Assembly (NCBI RefSeq): GCF_016862915.1
Contig: NZ_BONW01000013.1
Location: 310,001 to 374,000 of the forward strand
Length of the DNA stretch: 64,000 bases
Direction: 5' to 3'
Source of the DNA: Plantactinospora endophytica
GTDB taxonomy: Bacteria > Actinomycetota > Actinomycetes > Mycobacteriales > Micromonosporaceae
Numbering within the stretch: position 1 is the stretch's first letter; each line of letters opens with the position of its first letter. Positions 34,901-44,480 of this stretch are shown here, piece after piece. The position numbers were made by a program, and so were the translations under genes. Under the pieces are notes generated by a model, which saw nothing but the letters and a program-made list of their open reading frames with translations, was not told the origin of the DNA and did no database searches.

Positions 34901-37267
34901 GTGACGCCAGAGGCGCTTCGGTCAACGGCGAGTCCCGCGGTCGATTTCGCTGGTGCGAGGGATTGTCAAGCTGCCCGGCGATATCTGATGGCCACCACCG
35001 CAGTTGCCGCCCTCGGCACCGCCTGGTGCGTGGCACACCTCACCGTCGGCGCCGGCACCGAGGCGCTCGCGTACATTTTCGTGCCGCTCGGCGGCGTGCT
35101 CGCCACCGCGTCCGTCCTGCACATGCTGCGCGGCGGCGCTCTCGATCCGGTCGCCCGACGGTTCTGGCGCGCCGTGCTCGTCGCGGCGGCAGTGATCACG
35201 ATCGGTTACGGCTGGCTGGCGGTGGACATGCTGACGCACGCCGCCCAGGCCCGTACGCGCAGCATGCCGTTACCGGCCGCGGCCTGTGTGGCGATCGGGT
35301 TCGGCATCGCCATCTGGGCGGTGGCCCGGGTACCGGTCGTCCTGACCCGGGGCACCGAGCGGTGGCGCGTGGTGCTCGACCGTACGATCGCGTTCCTCGG
35401 CTGCGCGACCACGCTGTGGTACGTCGGGTTGGCCCCGATGCTCTCCGCCGACGAGCCGTGGAGCCCGCAGGCGATGGTGCTGGTCGGGTTGGCGTTCCTG
35501 GTCACGCTCGGCGCCGCGACGAAGGTGTCGTATGTCGCGGGCGGCCCCGTCGACCGCGCCGCGATACGGCTCGTCGCGGCCAGCGGTGGCGTCATCGCCG
35601 GCATCGTGGCCGTGCTCGCGGTGCGGTTCGGGTACGCCGCCGGCATCCCGGCCCAGGCGATCGTCATGCCGCTGACCCCGGTGCTGGTCACGGCGGGGGT
35701 CGCGGCGCAGCGGCGGGCCGTACTCGGGGCTCGTCGCGGTCCGGCCCGAGGTGGCGTGCTGCTGCCCTACCTGGCCGTGGCGGCGATCGACCTGCCGCTG
35801 GTCGCGGTCGCGTTCGGTGCGCGGTTGAGCTGGCCGGTCCGGATGGTCCTGGTCGCCGCCGTGGTGGTGACCGGGCTGGTCGGGGCCCGGCAGTTCATCG
35901 CGTTCCGGGAGAACGCCCGGCTGCTTCGGAACACGCGCGTCCAGGAGGAGCGGCTTCAGTACGAGGTCAGTCACGACGGTCTGACCGGGCTGGCCAACCG
36001 GGCGCTGTTCCGGGACCGGCTCGCGACCGCGCTGGCCACGACGGCGCCGGCGTCGGTGCTGCTGGTGGACCTGGACGACTTCAAGACCGTCAACGACCTG
36101 CTCGGCCACGGCGTCGGGGACCGGTTGCTGGTCTCGGTCGCGCAGTTGCTGCGCGCCGAGGTCGGGGACGACGGCCTGCCGGTGCGGGTCGCGGGCGACG
36201 AGTTCGCGGTGCTGCTCACCGGCGCCGACGCCGACCCGGAGGAGCTGGCCGGCCGGTTGCTGACCGCCCTCAACCGGCCGATCAGCGAGCACCGTCTGCT
36301 GGTGCAGGCCAGCATCGGCATCGCCACCGCCGTGCCCGGCGCCACCGTCGACTCGGTACTCCGGGACGCCGACGTCGCGATGTACACCGCCAAACAGCGG
36401 GGCAAGGCGAGCTTCGTGCGGTACGTCCCGGGCATGGGGGAGCCGGTGTTGGCGCACATGCAGCTCGGCGGCGAGCTGTGGCGGGCACTGGGCAACAACG
36501 AGTTCCGGTTGGTCTACCAGCCGATCCTGCGACTGGACAGCGACCGGGTGGTCGGTGTCGAGGCGCTGGTCCGCTGGCATCACCCGAGTCGTGGTGTCGT
36601 CGGCCCGGCCGAGTTCATCCCGGCGGCCGAACGGACCGGTCTGATCGTGCCACTGGGTCGGTTCGTGCTGCGGGAGACCTGCCGCCAGGCGGCGGCGTGG
36701 TCGGCCGAGTTCGGCCCGGAGGCGCTCGAGGAGGCGGGGCTGAACGTCTCCGCGCGGCAACTGCACGACCCCGACTTCGTGTCCGACGTGACCGCCGCGC
36801 TCGCCGACAGCGGGCTGCCGTGTGAGCGGCTGGTGCTCGAGGTGACCGAGTCGGCGGTACTTCGCGGTCAGCAGGTCTCCCGGGCGCTGTTCGAACTCGA
36901 CAGTATGGGGATCCGGCTGTCGCTTGACGACTTCGGCACCGGTGAATCCTCACTGAGCCTGTTGCGCGCCTTTCCGGCCGCGATCGTGAAGCTGGACAAG
37001 TCGTTCGTCGACGGTATCGAGATCGACGACGGTCAGGCCGCCGCTGCCGACGCCCGGCAGGCGGTCGCCCGGGCGGTGATCCAGCTCGCCCACGCGTTCG
37101 GCCTGGACACCATCGCGGAGGGGATCGAGAACGCCGAGCAGGCGGCCGTACTCCGTCAACTCGGTTACACCCGTGGCCAGGGCTACCACCTGGCCCGGCC
37201 GATGACCGCCGAGGGCGTGTCCCGGCTGCTGGCCCGCCAGCAGGCGGTGCTGGCCGCAGAGCACTGA
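34901..37267 (+). CDS. Membrane-bound GGDEF-EAL cyclic-di-GMP protein
   Basis: About 788 residues from GTG 34901; ATG 34988 is an alternative, and neither has a strong ribosome site. The N-terminal third has about eight hydrophobic segments forming a membrane sensor. A GGDEF domain follows (HDGLTGLANRALF, LDDFKTVND, and the active-site loop as VAGDEF), then an EAL domain with EALVRW, NVSARQL, DDFGTGESSL, KLDKSFVDG and EGIE. The residues for both synthesis and hydrolysis of cyclic-di-GMP appear kept, so it may be bifunctional. It stands alone; the signal it senses is not evident. Confidence 0.85.
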   Translation: MTPEALRSTASPAVDFAGARDCQAARRYLMATTAVAALGTAWCVAHLTVGAGTEALAYIFVPLGGVLATASVLHMLRGGALDPVARRFWRAVLVAAAVITIGYGWLAVDMLTHAAQARTRSMPLPAAACVAIGFGIAIWAVARVPVVLTRGTERWRVVLDRTIAFLGCATTLWYVGLAPMLSADEPWSPQAMVLVGLAFLVTLGAATKVSYVAGGPVDRAAIRLVAASGGVIAGIVAVLAVRFGYAAGIPAQAIVMPLTPVLVTAGVAAQRRAVLGARRGPARGGVLLPYLAVAAIDLPLVAVAFGARLSWPVRMVLVAAVVVTGLVGARQFIAFRENARLLRNTRVQEERLQYEVSHDGLTGLANRALFRDRLATALATTAPASVLLVDLDDFKTVNDLLGHGVGDRLLVSVAQLLRAEVGDDGLPVRVAGDEFAVLLTGADADPEELAGRLLTALNRPISEHRLLVQASIGIATAVPGATVDSVLRDADVAMYTAKQRGKASFVRYVPGMGEPVLAHMQLGGELWRALGNNEFRLVYQPILRLDSDRVVGVEALVRWHHPSRGVVGPAEFIPAAERTGLIVPLGRFVLRETCRQAAAWSAEFGPEALEEAGLNVSARQLHDPDFVSDVTAALADSGLPCERLVLEVTESAVLRGQQVSRALFELDSMGIRLSLDDFGTGESSLSLLRAFPAAIVKLDKSFVDGIEIDDGQAAAADARQAVARAVIQLAHAFGLDTIAEGIENAEQAAVLRQLGYTRGQGYHLARPMTAEGVSRLLARQQAVLAAEH

Positions 37268-37318
37268 GGCGACAGCCCGTCCGGCCCAGATCCGTGACGA
37301 TCCGTGCAAGGCGCGGGA

Positions 37319-37358
37319 AATCCGGCCCCGGCGGTGCCTCCGCCGCGAGGACCGGATT
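37319..37358. terminator. Nested hairpin between convergent genes
   Basis: Outer arms AATCCGG/CCGGATT enclose an inner GGCGG-TGCCT-CCGCC stem, 50 bp after the GGDEF-EAL stop and before the convergent membrane-protein stop. Confidence 0.55.
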
Positions 37359-37422
37359 CTCCACGCCCCGCTGCCGCGACCCGTCCCGACCGGTACCTCC
37401 CGAGCGAGCCGGTCGCCGTCGC

Positions 37423-38715
37423 CTACCCGGCGCGGCCCGCTCGCCGGCCCGCCGCACGGATGCGGCGGCTGATCCGTCGAACGGTCAGGACGAGCGCGGC
37501 GAGCAGTCCGGCAACCGAGGCGTACGCCCACCACTGCGCCTGCCAGAGTGCCGGCGTGATGGCGGGGCCGCCGAGGCTGCCCTGCTGGAGCAGGTCGCGG
37601 GCGTAGTCGGGGCAGCCGAGTCCGGCGGCGGGGAGGGGCAGGACCCGGGTACCGGTCTCCGTGACCGCGACCGTGTCGCAGGGACGGTCGTCGTGGAACT
37701 GCTGGACGACGGGCTCACCGTCGCGCCAGGCGATGACGCTGGGGAAGCCGGGCCGGCCGCGTACGGTCTCGTCGACGACCGTACCGGTGGCCAGGTCGAG
37801 GCGCTGGAGATGCCAGGTCTGGTCGGCGCAGTACGCCGCCCAGGCACAGCCGTCACCGACGGCGAGCAGGAGCTGGGCGTCGTCGGGCGTCCACGCGGCG
37901 GGCCCGGCGAGCCGCTGCCGCTCGGTGAGGGTCACGGTACGCAGCGGGCTCGCCGTGCGGGTGTCGACGATGGTCAACACGCTGTCGCGGTCGGGGAGCG
38001 AGGTGTGCAGGGCGAGCCTGCTGCCGTCCGGCGAGAAAGCCGCCTGCCACTGCGCGGCCTCCGGGACGGTGGCGATGCTCCGCGTGGTGCCGTCGGCGAC
38101 GTCGACGAGGACGATCTCGTCCTCCGGGCCGTCGAGCGGCTGGCCCTGCGGGTCGTGGACGATGCCGCCGTCGTCGCCGAAGACGCCGACCGCGGCCCGG
38201 CTGTCCGGAGCCCACACCGCCGGTGGGTAGCCACGGAGCCGGCGGTCCAGCTTCCGCGTCCCGCCGCCGACGAGATCGCGCAGGTGCCGGCCGAGCAGCC
38301 AGCGCCCGTCCGGGGAGAGCGCGCCGCCCTCCTCGCCCGGCGACAGGTAGTCCAGCCGATAGCTGTCGTCCCGTCCGATCAGGACCAGGGCGCTCTCCAG
38401 GTTCAGGCTGTGGCCGGTGGTGAAGGTCAGCTTGACCGGCCCGTTCGGACCGCCGTCCAGGGTGCGCTGCCACAGGTACGGCTCGGCGACCGACGCCGGC
38501 AGTCCCGCCGGGTCCGCTCCGCCGACGTCGAGGGCGGTTCCGGACCGTGCCGGCGGCCAGCCGACGGCCGTGGCCAGCAGCAGGCAGGCCAGCACGGCGG
38601 CGGTCCGGCGCCGTCGCCGACGGAGCCGGCCGCGCCGCCACAACAGGTCCGGAGAGGGTACCGGGGGAGCGACCTCCGCCGCGTCGAGGAGCGCCTGCGT
38701 CAACCGGGCGGTCAT
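37423..38715 (-). CDS. Membrane-anchored protein with propeller-like ectodomain, probable anti-sigma partner
   Basis: 430 residues. A short cytoplasmic N-terminus (TQALLDAAEVAPP) precedes an arginine cluster and a membrane segment at about residues 38-55. About 330 residues follow with WD40/PD40-like strands (GALSPDGRWLLGRH, PAVWAPDSRAAVGV, AAFSPDGSRLALH, AAWTPDDAQLLLAV). A second hydrophobic segment (WAYASVAGLLAALVLTV) and an arginine-rich tail close the protein. Its ATG overlaps the stop of a SigE-family sigma gene and has AGGAGGT upstream. That pairing suggests a membrane anti-sigma factor that senses outside conditions through the propeller, though the cytoplasmic domain is too short to identify a known anti-sigma fold. 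Confidence 0.75.
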   Translation of the reverse strand: MTARLTQALLDAAEVAPPVPSPDLLWRRGRLRRRRRRTAAVLACLLLATAVGWPPARSGTALDVGGADPAGLPASVAEPYLWQRTLDGGPNGPVKLTFTTGHSLNLESALVLIGRDDSYRLDYLSPGEEGGALSPDGRWLLGRHLRDLVGGGTRKLDRRLRGYPPAVWAPDSRAAVGVFGDDGGIVHDPQGQPLDGPEDEIVLVDVADGTTRSIATVPEAAQWQAAFSPDGSRLALHTSLPDRDSVLTIVDTRTASPLRTVTLTERQRLAGPAAWTPDDAQLLLAVGDGCAWAAYCADQTWHLQRLDLATGTVVDETVRGRPGFPSVIAWRDGEPVVQQFHDDRPCDTVAVTETGTRVLPLPAAGLGCPDYARDLLQQGSLGGPAITPALWQAQWWAYASVAGLLAALVLTVRRISRRIRAAGRRAGRAG

Positions 38716-39230
38716 CGGGGTACCTCCTGCGGGTCGACGAGATCGGCGGCGACGACCCGCAGCCGGGCGAGCGCGTCGCGGGTCTGGCTCTTGACGGTGC
38801 CGACGCTGATACCGAGCACCTCTGCCGTCTGTGCCTCGCTGAGGTCCTCGAAGTAGCGCAGCACCAGCACCGCCCGCTGCCTCGGGGCGAGCCGACGCAG
38901 AGCCTGCCGGACCACGATCGCGGTCTCCAGCGGCCCGTGCGGGTCGAACCCGGCGGGCTCGGGCAGTCGCTCGACCGGTACCGGCTCCCGTCGCCACCGC
39001 CGCCACCACGAGATGTGCTGGTGGTAGAGGGCCCGCCGCACGTACGCGTCCGGGTCGCCGTCGGCCAGGATCCGCTCCCACCGCGAAGCCACCCCGACGA
39101 GGGTCTGTTGGACCAGGTCCTGGGCCAGATGCGTGTCGCCGCTCAGCAGCAGCGCCGTACGCGACAGCGCCGCGCCGCGCGCCTGTACGTAGTCGCGGAA
39201 CGAGTCGGCGGCCGAAGGTATGCGGGGCAC
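38712..39230 (-). CDS. SigE-family ECF RNA polymerase sigma factor
   Basis: About 172 residues from GTG 39230, the usual length for this actinobacterial ECF group. Region 2 is FRDYVQARGAALSRTALLLSGDTHLAQDLVQQTLVGVASRW, and region 4 is LRRLAPRQRAVLVLRYFEDLSEAQTAEVLGISVGTVKSQTRDALARLR. The frame continues upstream, but those codons are not typical and lie outside the family. The stop overlaps the start of the membrane partner, indicating a sigma/anti-sigma operon. Confidence 0.85.
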   Translation of the reverse strand: MPRIPSAADSFRDYVQARGAALSRTALLLSGDTHLAQDLVQQTLVGVASRWERILADGDPDAYVRRALYHQHISWWRRWRREPVPVERLPEPAGFDPHGPLETAIVVRQALRRLAPRQRAVLVLRYFEDLSEAQTAEVLGISVGTVKSQTRDALARLRVVAADLVDPQEVPR

Positions 39231-39723
39231 ATTACCTACACGCGTGGAACGCCGCGTTTGGAGGGGTGTGGCCGCGGGCGCGTCCGGCTCGCGGACGAGA
39301 CGCGCCGCGATCCGGGCGGACGTGTCCGACTCCCTCTTCCGCTTCGCCGGCAGCACCTGTCGCTGAGCCCGCCGAGGACGGTAGGGCCGCCGGGGTGGGA
39401 ACGATGAAGATGGTAAATGCGTAGTGCGGGGTACGGCGCCGGTTTTCTCCACCCGCACCACGATCGCGCGCGAACATTCAACAGGGCTGCGAACGGACCC
39501 GCGCCCATAGCGCAATTTCACTTATGACTCTCGACGGCCGATCCGGGATGCTGGAAGCTGATTCGAGATTTCCGGACCGCCGGACCGGTCGCGCCGGGTC
39601 CACCCTCGGTCGTGCGGAAATCCGTCTGTCGTCACCTTCGATTCCGATCGAATCGCCCGCCAATCCCCCTGGCGGGACATCGCCGGTAAATCCCCCCTCG
39701 CTGGGGCGTGCGGAAGGATCGCC
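39231..39723. other. Divergent intergenic region before the Tat-exported repeat protein
   Basis: No gene is supported. It must hold the promoters of the sigma factor and of the Tat-exported protein. Two inverted repeats lie close together near its right end (39639-39676), and G+C drops locally around 39420-39660. Confidence 0.5.
39639..39676. promoter_or_regulatory. Two adjacent inverted repeats upstream of the Tat-exported protein
   Basis: CGATTC/GAATCG (39639-39655) is followed at once by CCCGCCA/TGGCGGG (39656-39676), ending 47 bases before the GTG. They could be operator sites or 5'-leader hairpins. Confidence 0.4.
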
Positions 39724-42700
39724 GTGAGTCAGTCCGAGCAGACACCGATCAGCCGACGTCGGCTCCTCCGCGCGGGCGTACTGCTGGGCGCCGGTGCCGC
39801 CCTACCCGTGACGACCGCCGAGGCGGGCTCGACCACGGTTCCGGTCGGAACGGCGGCCGACCCGCTCGCCCACGAGGTCGCCGTCGCCGAGCGGCTGATG
39901 GCGGATCCGTCCGCTCCCGTCCGCTGGCTCGACCCGGTCGCGCTCGACGGCTCGCCGGGCCAGGCATTCGCGAGCCACCGGGCCAGGGCCGCCGGCATCG
40001 CCAAGTACTTTGCCAGCACCCGCCCGCTGAGCACCGTCAACGGTACGGCCGACGAGAACAACACGGTCACGCTGATCGCGCACTTCCACGCCGTCGCCGA
40101 CGACCCGGACTTCGCCGTCGGCGGGGTACCGAGTCGGACGGCAGCACCGCAGGCGCTGCGCCGGCTCGACCAGGGCGACGGGGAGGTGGGCACCCGGCGC
40201 GACTACGACATGGCCCTGAAGGGGCTGATGGTCCTCGCGTACCGGTACCGGCACCTGCTGACCGACGAGGATTTCAACTTCCTCCTGGACCGGCTGGTGC
40301 CGGCGCACCTGTCGGGTGGACACCCGCCGGAGATCGAGATCGTCGAGGTCACCTTCCTCAACATCGACATCCCGGAGACCGAGAACCACCTGCTGATGAT
40401 CGAGAGCAGTCGGTACCTGGTCAACCAACTCCTGCACGACCGGACCGGCGAGGCGAGGTTCGACAACTCGGCGAACGGACTCACCGGCTGGCTGCTGGGC
40501 TACCTTCAGGTGCTCGTCAAGCACGACTTCCTGGAGTTCAACTCCCGCCCGTACGCCCGGCACGCGCTGCACCCGCTGTTCAACCTGCACGAGTTCGCCC
40601 GCGACGAGAAGATCAGGACCGCGGCGCAGATCGTGCTCGACTACGTCATGGTGAAGTTCGCCGTGTCGAGCAACCGTGGGCGTCGGGTCAGCCCGTACCG
40701 GCGGCAGCAGCACCGGATCAGTCACCACGCCAACGAGCGCAACTTCCTGTACGCCGCCAGCGGCGACCAGACCGCCGGCTACTTCCTGGCCTACACCGGC
40801 CTGATCGATGCCCAGAACCAGCCGACCGGATTTCCCTCGTCGCTGGACTTCCCCGCGCTCATCGCGTCGACTGCGGCGTACCGTCCGCCGCCGGCCGCGT
40901 ACATCCTGGCGATGAACCACGACAACCCGGAGTACCTGCACCGGTTCCACCACGGAACGCGGCCCCGACTACGGGGCTCGACCGACATCGCCGACGCCGG
41001 CCTCGAAATCTACTTCCGATCGCCGTCGTTCCTGCTCTCGGCCGGCGGAACCTTCCTGAACAGCGGGTACGGGCACGACGAGATCGACATCGGCGTGGAG
41101 GCATGGGAGCAGACCTCACGTGCGCAGGCGACGACGTTGATCCCCACCCGGGTGGACACCAGGTTCCACGACCTGATCCGCTTCGAGCCGTACCCGGACC
41201 CGTTCGTCGACCCGTACGCCGACGACCCCGAGGATCCCGACACCTTCCGGGCCCAGGCGGTCAACATCGGCGTGCACCGCCGGATCGCTGCCGGCGCCAA
41301 CCTGCGGCCCGCCGAGAAGAAGACCATCGAGGAGCACTCGACCTCGACCTACCCGGCGCTCGCCCCGCACGTCGGTCGACTGCTGATCGGCTGGAAGGGG
41401 TCCGGCAACGACAACCTCAACGTCGCCAAGGTGCTCGACACCAACCTGCTCGGCATCGACGGCGTCGAGGGCGTCGAGGAGGTGGTCACCCTCGGCGACT
41501 CGACCGACAGGTCACCGGCGCTGGCCTCGCACGACGGGCGGCTCTTCCTGGCCTGGCGCGGCTCCGGCAACAACCAGCTCAACCTGGCGTTCTCGACCGA
41601 TGCCGGCCGCACCTTCCAGGGCACGACGACGCTCGGCGACTCCAGCGAGCACAGCCCGGCGCTGGTGTCGCACGGGGGCCGGCTGCTCCTCGCCTGGACC
41701 GGCCGGGGCAACGAGCAGTTGAACGTGGCCAGGGTGGTGCTGATCGGCAACACGGCGGGCGGGTTCGGCATCGAGGGGGTCGAGGACAAGGTCGTACTCG
41801 ACGAGACGAGCAGCGACGCCCCGGCACTGGCCTCGCACAACGGCCGGCTCTTCCTGGCCTGGAAGGGATCCGGCAACGACAACCTGAACCTGAAGTTCTC
41901 CGCCGACAACGGCGCGAGCTTCCACGGGACGTACACCTTCTCGGAGACCAGCCACCACGCTCCGGCCCTGGCGTCGCACGGCGGTCGGCTCTTCCTCGGC
42001 TGGGCCGGCCGGGGCGACGAGAAACTGAACGTGGCCAGGGTGGTGCTGATCGGCAACACGGCGGGCGCGTTCGGCATCGAGGGCCTGGACGGCAAGGTCG
42101 TACTCGACGAGATCAGCACCCAGCCCGTGGCCCTGGCGTCGCACAACGGACTGCTCTTCCTCGGCTGGAAGGGCGAGGGCGAGGACAAGCTGAACCTCCG
42201 GGTCTCCCGGACCGGCGCCTTCGAACCGGTCGGCCCCTGGATCTTCAGCAACCTCGCCCACCTCGGCTTCTACGTCGCCGTCTACCGGACGCCGCCCGCG
42301 CGACCCGAACAACTCCTCTTCCCGCTGGACAACCTCGCGCTGCTCTACGCCCGGGAGGCGGCCGGGATGGACTTCGACACCTTCCGGAACCTGACGACGA
42401 GCCGCAACAGCCACCTGCCGGCCAGACTCGACTACGGCAGCGCCTACGAGTTCCACACCCCGGACGACAAGCACTTCACCCTCTGGTACCTGCTCGTCGC
42501 ACAGAAGTACGACGCCCGGGTGATCGACCAGAGCGAGCCGGTCACCGACCTCGGCACGCTTCCGCTGGTGAGCGGCGAATACCTGCGGGCACCCGGCGGC
42601 CACGACGGGCTGGTCGAGATCCGGCACCCGGGCGCCGAACAGTCGCCGATCAGGCTCGACTTCCGCACGGCTAACGCGCCGGTACGCGCCGACAACCGCG

Positions 42701-43188
42701 CCAGCATCCCCCAGCCGTGGATCGAGCGTGGCCTGGCGCTCTTCGCCCTCGCCGAGAGGTTCGAGCAGGACGCGAAGCGCAGGGAAGGGCAGGCCGCGCT
42801 CACCGACGCGACACGCCTCTACGACGAACTGCTCCGGCTGAACCCGGGCCAGAACGGCCCTTCCCTCGCCCCCGCCGTCATCCGCGCACTCGGCTGGTGC
42901 GGCGTGGACTTCAGCGTTCGGGAGACCGAGCTGCGCGACTGGCTCACCAACCCGCAGTACACGCCGTACCCGGCGATCTCCCAGGCGCTGCTGCTGTCCG
43001 GGTGGCGGCTGCGGGCGCCGGTCTTCCTGGACGTCATCGTCTGGAACTACGAGCGGACCCGACGGGTGACCTCGCCGCGTACCGTCGCCGAGGTGCGGAC
43101 CGACGTGCTCAGGGCAGCCATCCTGGAGGGCTCGAACTCCCGCTACGGCACCCGGGTGACGAACTTCGAGCAACTCCTCCGGCCCTGA
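39724..43188 (+). CDS. Large Tat-exported protein with a six-fold repeat propeller, function unknown
   Basis: 1154 residues. The start is GTG 39724, with AAGGA six bases upstream. A twin-arginine signal SRRRLLRAGVLLGAGAA opens the protein. Residues 40-530 form a helical and mixed domain I do not recognise, with His-rich patches (HRISHHANERN, HRFHHGTR). Residues 536-841 are six repeats of 42-60 residues with the core PAL-x-SH-x-GRL-x-LAW-x-GSGN-x-x-LN, alternating long and short, consistent with a six-bladed beta-propeller. Residues 842-1154 form another undescribed domain. Tat export suggests folding or cofactor loading before export. It may be a cell-surface carbohydrate-active or lectin-like protein, but no catalytic motif supports a specific activity. 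Confidence 0.78.
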   Translation: MSQSEQTPISRRRLLRAGVLLGAGAALPVTTAEAGSTTVPVGTAADPLAHEVAVAERLMADPSAPVRWLDPVALDGSPGQAFASHRARAAGIAKYFASTRPLSTVNGTADENNTVTLIAHFHAVADDPDFAVGGVPSRTAAPQALRRLDQGDGEVGTRRDYDMALKGLMVLAYRYRHLLTDEDFNFLLDRLVPAHLSGGHPPEIEIVEVTFLNIDIPETENHLLMIESSRYLVNQLLHDRTGEARFDNSANGLTGWLLGYLQVLVKHDFLEFNSRPYARHALHPLFNLHEFARDEKIRTAAQIVLDYVMVKFAVSSNRGRRVSPYRRQQHRISHHANERNFLYAASGDQTAGYFLAYTGLIDAQNQPTGFPSSLDFPALIASTAAYRPPPAAYILAMNHDNPEYLHRFHHGTRPRLRGSTDIADAGLEIYFRSPSFLLSAGGTFLNSGYGHDEIDIGVEAWEQTSRAQATTLIPTRVDTRFHDLIRFEPYPDPFVDPYADDPEDPDTFRAQAVNIGVHRRIAAGANLRPAEKKTIEEHSTSTYPALAPHVGRLLIGWKGSGNDNLNVAKVLDTNLLGIDGVEGVEEVVTLGDSTDRSPALASHDGRLFLAWRGSGNNQLNLAFSTDAGRTFQGTTTLGDSSEHSPALVSHGGRLLLAWTGRGNEQLNVARVVLIGNTAGGFGIEGVEDKVVLDETSSDAPALASHNGRLFLAWKGSGNDNLNLKFSADNGASFHGTYTFSETSHHAPALASHGGRLFLGWAGRGDEKLNVARVVLIGNTAGAFGIEGLDGKVVLDEISTQPVALASHNGLLFLGWKGEGEDKLNLRVSRTGAFEPVGPWIFSNLAHLGFYVAVYRTPPARPEQLLFPLDNLALLYAREAAGMDFDTFRNLTTSRNSHLPARLDYGSAYEFHTPDDKHFTLWYLLVAQKYDARVIDQSEPVTDLGTLPLVSGEYLRAPGGHDGLVEIRHPGAEQSPIRLDFRTANAPVRADNRASIPQPWIERGLALFALAERFEQDAKRREGQAALTDATRLYDELLRLNPGQNGPSLAPAVIRALGWCGVDFSVRETELRDWLTNPQYTPYPAISQALLLSGWRLRAPVFLDVIVWNYERTRRVTSPRTVAEVRTDVLRAAILEGSNSRYGTRVTNFEQLLRP
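41329..42246 (+). repeat. Six tandem propeller-blade repeats inside the Tat-exported protein
   Basis: Blades start at 41329, 41509, 41650, 41815, 41956 and 42121. Long blades carry an insert ending GIEG, and short ones carry FS-x-D-x-G. Blades 3-4 and 5-6 are close copies 306 bp apart, sharing an identical 39-base run (41722-41760 and 42028-42066). Confidence 0.85.
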
Positions 43189-43251
43189 CAGCACATCGCT
43201 GGTCGGCCAGGTCGAGCGCGATCGGGAGGCCTCCCCGCCGGGGGCGCAGGC

Positions 43252-44229
43252 TCACCGGTCCGGCCCGGCCGGTGGGGCGGGCGGCGGCAGGAACCGACCC
43301 TGGGCCGCAGCCACGACCGACCGTACGGCGATGCCGCCGATCAGCGCCGAGACGGCCGCCAGCACGAGGTACGGGTAGACGCGGTGGCCGGGCGGTTTGC
43401 CGGCGGTGATCCAGTGCAGGGCGGTCGTCGCCACCGCCGCCCAGGCGAACGTGAACGCCCAGAAGCCCGGGGCGAACCGCAGCCTCAGATAGAGCGGAAG
43501 CAGCCGGATCTGCGCGAGGACCAGCAGCAGCCCGTACCCGGAGACCAGCGTCACCCAGATGTCGACCCGGCCGCCGTTGCGGGCGAAGAGCGCGAGCGCG
43601 GCCACGGCGGAGGGGGCCACCTCGATCGCCAGGGTCGGTACGAGCGGAGCCGGCAGCGGTGACCCGACGAAGAGACGGTTCAGGATCAGCGAGCCGAGCA
43701 CGAGCCAGCAGATGAACCCGAGCCCGAGCATGACGTCCGCCAGGGTGCGCTGCCCGACGGCGGACGCGGCTGCCGAGGCGATGAACCCGCCGGCCACGGT
43801 CGGCAGGAAGTAGCCGGGATGGATCTGGTCGACGTCGATCCGGCCGTAGATCCACTGCCCGGTTATCCAGCCGCCGAAGAGGAGCGTGAGGATCAGGAAG
43901 ACGTCGACGAGTACCCGCCCGACGCCCGGGGCGTGCGGGACGACGCCCTGCGCGGCGAGCAGCAGCGGGGTGACGACGGCGAGCGAGAGGAACGCCCCGG
44001 CCACCGGATCCCGCGCGTCGTCGACGAGGGCTCTCGGCCTGGGCAGCACGTACGCCGCGTACGCCAGCAGCACGGCGAGCCAGGTCAGGGCGGCGAGTGC
44101 CAGCAGGGCGTTGCCGATCCAGGTCGGTACGTGGCCGCTGAGCCCGGCCACGATCCAGGTGTTGCCCAGGCCGGCGAAGCCGAAGGGGATGCTGAAGAAG
44201 TTCGGCGGAATCCGGCGGCCGGCGGCCAT
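43252..44229 (-). CDS. TehA/SLAC1-type (TDT family) transporter or channel
   Basis: 325 residues with about ten membrane segments. The N-terminus IPPNFFSIPFGFAGLGNTW is the family's opening motif, in which the Phe-Gly stretch lines the pore, and the segment HPGYFLPTVAGGFIAS matches a later conserved helix. Members move anions, C4-dicarboxylates or tellurite-related ions. ATG 44229 has GGAGG six bases upstream. It is convergent with the Tat-exported protein gene and stands alone. Confidence 0.84.
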   Translation of the reverse strand: MAAGRRIPPNFFSIPFGFAGLGNTWIVAGLSGHVPTWIGNALLALAALTWLAVLLAYAAYVLPRPRALVDDARDPVAGAFLSLAVVTPLLLAAQGVVPHAPGVGRVLVDVFLILTLLFGGWITGQWIYGRIDVDQIHPGYFLPTVAGGFIASAAASAVGQRTLADVMLGLGFICWLVLGSLILNRLFVGSPLPAPLVPTLAIEVAPSAVAALALFARNGGRVDIWVTLVSGYGLLLVLAQIRLLPLYLRLRFAPGFWAFTFAWAAVATTALHWITAGKPPGHRVYPYLVLAAVSALIGGIAVRSVVAAAQGRFLPPPAPPAGPDR

Positions 44230-44480
44230 CCCACACCTCCCTCGGCGGGGCGGTCCCGCTCCGGTGATCCGGGTTCCATCCTGCCCACAGTCCGATCCGC
44301 CGCGTGGCCGATTCGGTCACTCACCGTGCGACGTCCGGCGGCTCGGCGGAGGTACCCGGGGCGGGCGCCGGCCGCCGTCCCGAACGGTTGCGCTCCGGTG
44401 CGACGTTCCTCGCGGATTCGGTGCGTCTGGGTGGTTGGGCCGGCGGTGGGTGCCGGTCGGGTCACGGCGTCCGCCAGGAC

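Noticed and set aside
43224-43235. GGGAGGCCTCCC palindrome between convergent genes
   Set aside because: It is a 12-base palindrome with no loop, unlikely to form a hairpin terminator, and could arise by chance in this G+C range.
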